Origin: Acanthosepion pharaonis
Lineage: Eukaryota > Mollusca > Cephalopoda > Sepiida > Sepiidae
Direction of reading: 5' to 3'
NCBI GenBank assembly: GCA_903632075.3
Contig: CAHIKZ030005497.1
Coordinates: 361,001 to 425,000, forward strand
Length of the DNA stretch: 64,000 nucleotides
Below the pieces are notes generated by a model that was not told where the DNA came from, did not search any database, and was given only the letters and a program-made list of their open reading frames with translations. How positions within the stretch are numbered: position 1 is the stretch's first letter; each line of letters opens with the position of its first letter. This document shows, piece by piece, positions 56,530-64,000 of the stretch. The position numbers and the translations under genes are program-made.

Positions 56530-57190
56530 GAATTTATAGCTTATAGTTTTGTTGGGATTTACAAACTACGTTTCGTAAAATTGGGAAAACCAATCGATGA
56601 TATTTGAATAAGCTGATTTCATTGAAAAAAAAACAACCTCCCAAAAAATTGAGATATAAACCCTACTTAGCGGTTTTTACGCGCCCTAATAAAGCCAACT
56701 GCACTTTGTACCCCTTTAGCTGTTTGAAATTCTCCCCAAAATTTGGTTTCAATCGGTCAATGTATGGTTATTTTAGACAGACGGGCGGTTATACTTAATA
56801 AAGCTGCAGACTGTATGACATTTTGACTAAAAATGAGTTGAACTTTCGTCTTTTACTGTCGGCACACTTATCATCTTTAAATCCCAAAAGCCATTCCATG
56901 ATCCTACTGAAGAGCGCATTGAACATGGTAATAGATTGATCTGGGTTAAGAAACGACTTGTAAATTTTAACGCCTCCAAAATAAAACTGCATTCATTTCA
57001 TCACAACAGAGAACGTTTTCTAACTGCCATCAGCATGGCCGCCGGTAAAATTCACGAGAGCAACACTCCTCGCCGCCTTCAGATCACGTTTTCTACTGAT
57101 GTAGTGATGATACTGACTCAACTGTTACGTTTTATGTCAGGAAGGTTAGTTCGCTGTGTAAGGCCAGAAATCCATCTTGCACATTTATAA
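56530..57190. other. Unassigned stretch
   Basis: Short frames at 56604-56798 and 56936-57190 show no recognisable domain. Confidence 0.4.
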
Positions 57191-57194
57191 ATTG

Positions 57195-57340
57195 TTATGG
57201 TTCAGGTTAGGACCAAGGAAGAACAACACGAACACAAGAGTAGAAATAACGAAGGTATATTACACGAAATAATAATACAAGACGTGGAAGGTTTTAGTAT
57301 GACTGTCAGTCTGGTTTGGAGTGAACTACTATCGGTTCGG
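57195..57340 (-). repeat. Array-flanking segment related to repeat D
   Basis: Blocks such as AACGAAGGT, AATAATAATACAAGACG and GGTTCAGGTTAGGACCAAGG match, in inverse order, the 3' part of the dispersed repeat D copies (TAGGTTATAA, AACCTTCG, TGTATTATCATTC). This suggests the tandem array grew inside a resident copy of repeat D. Confidence 0.5.
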
Positions 57341-59189
57341 TATCTAGCCAACCCCCACGAGGTTTGCATATGGCACAAGGACGACTTTAACGTGGGTTTC
57401 CCGAGCCCGTTGGCTCGGCCAAAAAATGCCCGTAGAAACTGTAAAAACAGAATCGGGTTGGTCAACCTCTCCGAACGAGGCTCTACCCTTCGGCGGAGCT
57501 TCGTCCGGGTTCCTCTCTGCTCAGAGGCAGAGAGTTCGACCGTCAAGCCGAGAAGCTCGTCTTGATTCGGTATCTAGCCACCCCTCCACGAGGGTTGCAT
57601 GTGGCACAAGGCCGAGTTTAACGTGGGTTTCCAGAACCCGTAGGCTCGGCCAAAAAATGCCCGTATAACCCGTATAAACGAGATCGGGTTGGTCATTTCT
57701 CCCCGAACGAGATTCTGCCCTTCGGCGGAACCTCGTCCGGGTTCCTTTCTGCTCAAAAGCAGAGAGTTCGACCGTCAAGTCGAGAAGCTCGGCTTGAATC
57801 GGTATCTAGCCACCCCCCACGAGGGTTGCATGTGACACAAGGTCGTTTTATCGTGGGTTTCCTGAGCCCGTAGGCTCAGCAAAAAAAATGCCCGTATAAC
57901 TCGTAACAACGAGATCAGGTATCATTCACCCCGAACGAGATTCTGCCCTTCGGCGGAACCTCGTCCGGGTTCCTTTCTGCTCAAAAGCAGAGAGTTCGAC
58001 CGTCAAGCCGAGAAGCTCGGCTTGAATCTGTATCTAGCCACCCCCCCCACGAGGGTTGCATGTGGCACAAGGCCGAGTTTATCGTGGGTTTCCCGAGCCC
58101 GTAGGCTCAGCCAAAAAATGCCCGTATAACCCGCATAAACGAGATCGGGTTGGTCATTTCTCCCCGAATGAGATTCTGCCCTTCGGCGGAACCTCGTCCG
58201 GGTTCCTTTCTGCTCAAAGGCAGAAAGTTCGACCGTCAAGTCGAGAAGCTCGGCTTGAATCAGTATCTAGCCACCCCCCCACGAGGGTTGCATGCGACAC
58301 AAGGTCATTTTTATCGTGGGTTTCCTGAGCCCGTATGCTCAGCCAAAATATGCCCGTATGACTCGTAAAAACGAGATCGGGTGGGTCATTTACCCCGAAC
58401 GAGATTCTGCCCTACGGCGGAACCTCGTCCGGGTTTCTTTCTGCTCAGAGGCAGAAAGTTCGACCGTCAAGTCGAGAAGCTCGGCTTGAATCAGTATCTA
58501 GCCACCCCCCCACGAGGGTTGCATGCGACACAAGGTCATTTTTATCGTGGGTTTCCCGAGCCCGTAGGCTCAGCCAAAAATATGCCCATATAACTCGCAA
58601 AAACGAGATCGGGTAGGTCATTTTCCCCGAACGAGATTCTGCCCTTCGGCGGAACCTCGTCCGGGTTCCTTTCTGCTCAGAGGCAGAGAGTTCGACCGTC
58701 AAGTCGAGAAGCTCGGCTTGAATCAGTATCTAGCCACCCCCCCACGAGGGTTGCATGCGACACAAGGTCATTTTTATCGTGGGTTTCCTGAGCCCGTATG
58801 CTCAGCCAAAAATATGCCCGTATGACTCGTAAAAAACGAGATCGGGTAGGTCATTTACCCCGAACGAGATTCTGCCCTTCGGCGGAACCTCGTCCGGGTT
58901 TCTTTCTGCTCAGAGGCAGAAAGTTCGACCGTCAAGTCGAGAAGCTCGGCTTGAATCAGTATCTAGCCAGCCCCCACGAGGGTTGCATGCGACACAAGGT
59001 CATTTTTATCGTGGGTTTCCCGAGCCCGTAGGCTCAGCCAAAAATATGCCCATATAACTCGCAAAAACGAGATCGGGTAGGTCATTTTCCCCGAACGAGA
59101 TTCTGCCCTTCGGCGGAACCTCGTCCGGGTTCCTTTCTGCTCAGAGGCAGAGAGTTCGACCGTCAAGTCGAGAAGCTCGGCTTGAATCG
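57341..59189. repeat. Tandem array of eight ~231-bp units
   Basis: The phrase TATCTAGCCA (or near variant) starts units at 57341, 57571, 57803, 58031, 58264, 58495, 58727 and 58960, giving spacings of 228-233 bp; the last ends near 59189. Landmarks in each unit are CACGAGGGTTGCATG, GTGGGTTTCC, CGAGCCCGTAGGCTC, CGAACGAGATTCTGCCC, CGGCGGAACCTCGTCCGGGT and GAGTTCGACCGTCAAG. Units 5-6 and 7-8 form nearly identical pairs. The array is much more GC-rich than the window. Open frames on both strands are not conserved in length between units, so I do not call a protein. Confidence 0.95.
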
Positions 59190-59319
59190 TCCCTCTCTCT
59201 TGAGCGGCGTAGTATACATATTGCTAGGAAGAGTTCATTCTGTAGTTATAGGTGAGGACCCATGACCTAAATCTACCATTCTTCTGATACTGCTACTATA
59301 TATGATCTAGTGTTCGTTT

Positions 59320-59920
59320 TATATATCTCGAAATTCTTGACAAAATGCAAAGAAGGATCTGTAATATAATAGATCAGGACCTGTCATTACGACTTTAGTC
59401 AGCTTTCCTCCGCCGTGACGTTGCTTCCCTCTTTGTATCAAATATTGTTTATGCAACGCGATTATAAATTTTTATTGTTTTATATATCACAATCAATAAC
59501 ATAACCTAAATCTAGTGGGTGATTCTTGGACAATGATTGAATGCTTGCAAAAATACATGTTAGTAATGCATTTACACGGGCAGCACTATCATAATGAATT
59601 AAAAGTGACATTCGTTAGCTTAATAACAAAAACGTTCCACTTATACTCATCAATTAGATGAAAATAACTGTCACTGACTTGATGTGGCTTTCTTATGTCT
59701 TCTCTACAAATATTTTAATGGCAACTATTCTGATGAGCTTTTTCCATAGCGACTCGAACTACAAGGATTTAAGCGTGCTATTAGATTGGCAAGTATGTCT
59801 ATTCTAACAATATTTTTTCTCGCAATAACCACTTGGAACTGACTTCTTATTTCTTGATGCCTGGTAGATACGATCCTCAAAAAATTGGATTCAATATCAA
59901 TCGCCAACTTATGTAGTCCT
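59320..59920 (+). pseudogene. LINE family B relic leading into the satellite
   Basis: EILDKMQRRICNIIDQDLSL and RRDVASLF (59330-59435) match the family B C-terminal block. After about 230 bp of unrelated text, YKYFNGNYSDELFP and LQGFKRAIRLAS (59705-59800) continue it, and YDPQKIGFNINRQLM near 59870-59910 matches the terminal FKCNINRHL block of the 28.4-kb copy. The sense-strand 3' end then passes without a break into the tandem array. Confidence 0.7.
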
Positions 59921-60535
59921 GAACATTTTACTATTATTACTCTTTCCTCACTTCGCCTCATTAAAATATTCTCGTTCTGCAAAGACAATCGCCAGCTGTT
60001 GTTATCCTCAAAAATGCTCATTTATTAACATTTCTTCAGATCTGCACACTAAAATCTACTCGTTCTACAACGTCAATCGTCATGTTCGGTCTTCCTGTGT
60101 ACACTGTTCATTTATTAATATTTCCTTTTGTCTCATCACTAAAGATATTTCGTTGTGGGACATCAGTCGCCAAGAGTTGTCTTGATGTGCCCTGTTCATT
60201 TATGATCTTTTCGAACATCACCATATTAAAGAATTTTCGTTCTGCAATGTCAATCGCCATATTCTGACCGCCTGAACGCATTTCCTGTATCATCTTTTGC
60301 TCCAATTCTCCTCGCTAAAGTCTTCTAGTTGTGCACCGTCAATCGGCATTTCTATCATCCTGAAACCTGTTCATTTATCATCCTTCGTTCACATCGCCGT
60401 ATCAAACCCGTCTCGTTCTGAAACGCCAATCGCCATCTTCTGTTTTCCTGAAAACTGTTCATTTATTATCCATTTAAATTTCTCATTCCTAAATTCTACT
60501 CTCACTGCAATGTCAATCGCAATCGTCTGTCTTCC
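59905..60535 (+). repeat. Tandem array, long (84-89 bp) monomers, left edge
   Basis: Repeats of TTCATTTATTATCCTTTCCT, CTCACTAAAATCTTCTCG and TTCTGCAACGTCAATCGCCA followed by TCTTCTGTCTTCCTGAA; TTCATTT landmarks at about 60017, 60105, 60194, 60277, 60369 and 60457. TTCTGCAACGTCAATCGCCA reads FCNVNRH and continues to a TGA, the same terminal codons as the LINE at 59.9 and 29.07 kb. Confidence 0.88.
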
Positions 60536-63500
60536 AGAACCCCGTTCCTTTATTATCCTTTTCTCATTTCCCACAAAAACAGCTATCGTCTGTCTTCCAG
60601 AAACCCGTTCCTTTATTATACTTTCCTTACTTCTCACAAAATAACGAACGTCTGTCTTCCAGAACCCCATTATTTTATTATCCTTTCCTCATTCCTCACA
60701 AAAATAACCATCGTCTGCCTTACAGAACACTGTGCATTTATTATTTTTTTCTCACTTCTCAGAAAAATAGCCATTGTCTGTCTTCCAGAACACTGTTCCT
60801 TTATTATCCTTTCCTCAATTCTGACAAAAATAGACATCGTCTGTCTACCAGAACCCAGTTCCTTTATTATCCTTTCCCCACTTCTCAACAAATAGCTATC
60901 GTCTGTCTTCCAGAACAACGTTCCATTATAATCCTTTCCTCATTTCTCACAAAAATAACCATACCCAGCTTTCCAGAACTCCGTTCTTTTATTATCGTTT
61001 CCTAACTTCTCTCAAAATTAGTCATCGTCTGTCTTCCAGAACCTTGTTCTTTTATTATCATTTCATCAATTTTCACAAAAATAGCCATTCTCTGTCTTCC
61101 AGAACCCAGTTCATTTATTATCCTTTCCTCACTTCTTACAAAAATGGCCTGTGTCTGTCGTCCAAAACCCCGTTCCTTTATTATTCTTTCCTCACTTCAC
61201 GCCGAAATAGCCATAAACTGTCTTCCAGAACACTGGTCCTTTATTATCCTTTCCACATTCTGACATAAATAAACAGAACCCCGTTTCTTTATTATCCTTT
61301 CCTCACTTCTCACAAAAATAGCAATCGTCTGTCTTCCAGAACCCCGTTCCTTTATTTTCCTTTCCTCACTTCTAGCAAAAATAGCCATCCACCTGTCGCC
61401 CAGAAACCCGTTCCATTTTTTTAATCTTTCCTAACTTCTCAACAAATAGCAATCATCTGTCTCCCAGAACCCTGTTCCTTTATTATCTTTTCCGCACTTC
61501 TCACAAAAATAGCCATCGACTGTCTCCCAGAACCCCGTTCCTTTTTTATCCCTTCCTCAATTCTCAAAAAATAGCCATCGTCTGTCTTCCAGAATCTTTT
61601 CCTTTATTATCCTTTCCTCACTTCTCACAAAAATAGCCATCGTCTGTATTCCAGAACCCCGTTCCTTTATTATCCTTTCCCCACTTCACCCAAAAAATAA
61701 CAATCGTCTGCCGCCCAGAACCCCTTTCCTTTATTATCCTATCATCATTTCTCAAAAAATGACCATCGTCTGTCTTCCAGAATCCTGTACCTTTATTATC
61801 CTTTTCTCGCTTCTCACAAAAATAGCCATAGTCTGTCTTCCAGAACCCCGTTCCATTATTATCCTTTCCCCAATTCTCAAAAAATAGCCAGCGTCTGTCT
61901 CTCCGTTCCTTTATTATCTTTTCCTCACATCACAAAAAATAGCCATCGTCTTTCTTCCAGAACCCCGTTCTTTTATTATCCTTCACTCACATCTCAGCCA
62001 TTGTCTGTCTTCCAGAAACCCGTTTCTTTATTATCCTTTTCTCACTTCTCAAAAAATAGCCAATGTCTTTTTTCCAGAACCCAGTTCCTTTATTACTCTT
62101 TCCTCACTTCACACCAAAATAACCATGGTCTGACTTCCAGAACCCCGTTCCTTTATTATCTTTCCCGCACTTCTCACAAAAATAGCCATCGTCTGTCTCC
62201 CAGAACCCCGTTCCTTTTTTATCCTTTCCTCAATTCGCTAAAAATAGCCATCGTCTGTCTTCCAGAACCCCGTTTCTTTATTATCCTTTTCTCGCTTCTC
62301 AAAAAAATAGCCATCGTCTTTCTTCCAGAACCCCGTTCTTTTATTATCCTTCGCTCACTTCTCACAAATATAGCCATAGTCTGTCTTCCAGAACCCCGTT
62401 CCATCATTATCCTTTCCTCACATCACACAAAATAGCTATTCTATCTCTTCCAGAACCCCTTTTCTTTTTGTATCCTTTCCCCACTTCTCACAGAAATTGC
62501 CGTTGTCTGTCTTCCAGAACCCCGTTTCTTTATTATCCTTTTCTCACTTCTCACAAAAATAGCAATCGTCTCTCATCCAGCACCCAGTTCCTTTATTACC
62601 CTTTCCTCACTTCTCACAAAAATGGCCTTCGTCTGTCTTCCAGAATTCCGTTCCTTTATTATCCTTTCCTCACTTCACACCAAAATAGCCATGGTCTGTC
62701 TTCCAGAACCCTGTTCCTTTATTATCTTTCCGCACTTCTCACAAAAATAGCCATCGTCTGTCTTCCAGTACCCCGTTCCTTTATTATCCTTTCCTCAATT
62801 CTCACAAGAATAGCCATTCTCTCTATTTCAAAATTCCGTTCCTTTATTATCCTTTCCTCACTTCTCAAAAAATAGCCATAGTCTGTCTTTCAAAACCCCG
62901 ATTCCTTCATTATCCTTTTCTCGCTTCTCACAAAAATAGCCATATTCTGTCTTCCAGAACCCCGGTCCTTTATTATCATTTCCCCAATTCTCAAAAAATA
63001 GCCAAAATCCGTTCCTTTATTAACCTTTCCTCATATCACACAAAATAGCCATTCTCTCTCTTCCAGAACTCCGTTCCATTATTATCCTTTCCTCACTTCT
63101 CACAAAATAGGCATCGTCTGTCATCCAGAAACCCGTTTCTTTATTATCCTTTTCTCACTTCTCAAAAAATAGCCAATATCTTTCTTCTAGAATCCAGTTT
63201 CTTCATTATTCTTTCTACTTTTCTCCCAAAACCATCCATCGTCTGTCTTAAAGAACATCGTTCCTTTATCATCGTTTTCGCACTTCTGACAAAAATAGCA
63301 ATCGTCTGTCTTCCCGAACCCAGTTCGTTTATAACCATTTTACTCACTTTTCAACAAAAAGCCATCGTCTATCTTCCAGAACCCCGTTCCTTTATTACCC
63401 TTTCCTCACTTCTCACAAAAATAGCCATGGTCTGTCTTCCAGAACTCCGTTCCTTTATTATCCTTTCCTCACTTCACACCAAAATAGCCATCGTCTGTCT

Positions 63501-63540
63501 TTCTGTACTTTGTTCCTTTATTATCCTTTTCTCATTTCTC
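60536..63540 (+). repeat. Tandem array, short (63 bp) monomers, central block
   Basis: Unit: ATAGCCATCGTCTGTCTTCC, AGAACCCCGTTCCTTTATTA, TCCTTTCCTCACTTCTCACA, AAA. Roughly 45-50 units with substitutions and small indels. It differs from the edge units by loss of the CTCACTAAA...TGCAACGTCA portion. Because 63 is a multiple of three, long open frames appear on both strands (for example RSEERIIKERGSGRQTMAIF on the minus strand), but indels break them irregularly. Confidence 0.93.
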
Positions 63541-64000
63541 ACTCGTCTGCAACGTCAATCCTTACCCTCTGTCGATGTGAAGCCTGTCTATTTGTTATCT
63601 TTTACAAACTTCTCTACACTAAATCCTTCTCGTTCTGCAACGCCAATCGCCATCTTCCGTCTTCCTGAATCTTCTCCATTTATTATCCTTTCCTCAATTC
63701 TCCTCACTAATCTCTGCTCATTCTACAACTTCAATCGCCATCTTCCGACTTTCTGAAACTTGTCCCCGTATTATTCTTTACTCAATTCTCTTGAAAACGT
63801 CTTCTCGTTGTGAAACATCAATCGCCATCTTCTGTCTTCTGGAAAACTGTTCATTTCTTGTCCATTCTTCACTTTGATCAATGTACATTTATTATCTTTT
63901 TCTCACTTCACCCAACTAAATTTTCCTCGTTCAATTCCAACGTAAATCACCATCTTATGCCTTCCTGAACCCTATTGTTTTATTATCCTTTCCTCACGTC
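63541..64000 (+). repeat. Tandem array, long monomers, right edge (continues off window)
   Basis: The long unit returns: CTGCAACGTCAATCCTTACC at 63547, TTCTGCAACGCCAATCGCCA at 63633, TTCTACAACTTCAATCGCCA at 63721, GTGAAACATCAATCGCCA at 63812 and TTCCAACGTAAATCACCA near 63936. The array is still running at the window end. Confidence 0.88.

Noticed and set aside
57202..59166. Repeated open frames (MTVELSASEQKGTRTRFRRR and relatives)
   Set aside because: They repeat with the 231-bp unit on both strands and change length and frame from unit to unit; no conserved protein is shared by all eight.
60389..62875. Open frames with 21-residue repeats (RSEERIIKERGSGRQTMAIF and the opposite-strand set)
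   Set aside because: A 63-bp unit is a multiple of three, which keeps frames open by arithmetic; indels break them without any sign of selection.
60536..63540. CRISPR-like array
   Set aside because: Repeats are contiguous with no unique spacers, and the surrounding DNA is animal in character.

Overview
The window is intergenic or intronic DNA from a large, repeat-rich animal genome. I found no intact host gene, no rRNA and no functional tRNA gene. Everything I recognise is decayed mobile DNA, tandem arrays and microsatellites. The mixture points to an invertebrate, most plausibly a mollusc and possibly a cephalopod: two LINE lineages, mariner, Tc1 and pogo relics, a Helitron, a Penelope-like element, tRNA-derived SINEs and more than twenty long (TA)n tracts. 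The taxon is an inference from repeat style, not a database match.

Layout. 1-13.7 kb: microsatellites, a terminal-repeat-like MITE, a tRNA-derived SINE, a foldback element, and a Tc1 relic (8.70-10.21 kb) split by a non-autonomous Helitron whose ends can be placed to the base. 13.7-20 kb: a LINE fragment beside a DDE transposon framed by inverted arrays of a 20-bp motif, then a mariner relic and a 5'-inverted LINE copy. 20-28 kb: a 24-bp minisatellite, a MITE, a second foldback element, two copies of a ~480-bp dispersed repeat and a Penelope-like relic. 28-34.6 kb: LINE and SINE relics, an unidentified GC-richer block, a transposase head fragment and an internally deleted mariner-like element with both inverted ends. 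34.9-38.3 kb: pyrimidine-rich DNA. 38.7-50 kb: dense (TA)n, several hairpin or foldback repeats, LINE relics, a SINE trimer and a pogo-type MITE. 50-57 kb: a mariner with both ends and a nested foldback, a second mariner lineage, a GC-rich patch and two unidentified coding relics. 57.3-59.2 kb: eight tandem copies of a ~231-bp unit. 59.3-64 kb: a LINE 3' end that runs straight into a tandem array continuing past the window edge.

Two themes stand out. First, several short repeats carry a hammerhead-ribozyme-like layout (CUGANGA-like core, hairpin, GAAA, short stem III, closing stem I). The best two, at 49.73-49.79 kb (minus strand) and 38.90-38.94 kb (plus strand), can be folded by hand into all three stems. 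Second, both large tandem arrays look like internal pieces of dispersed elements that became satellites: one from the terminal codons and 3' UTR of a LINE, the other from the core of a ~480-bp interspersed repeat. All of this was read by eye without alignment software, so boundaries of decayed elements are approximate unless a terminal repeat or target site is given.
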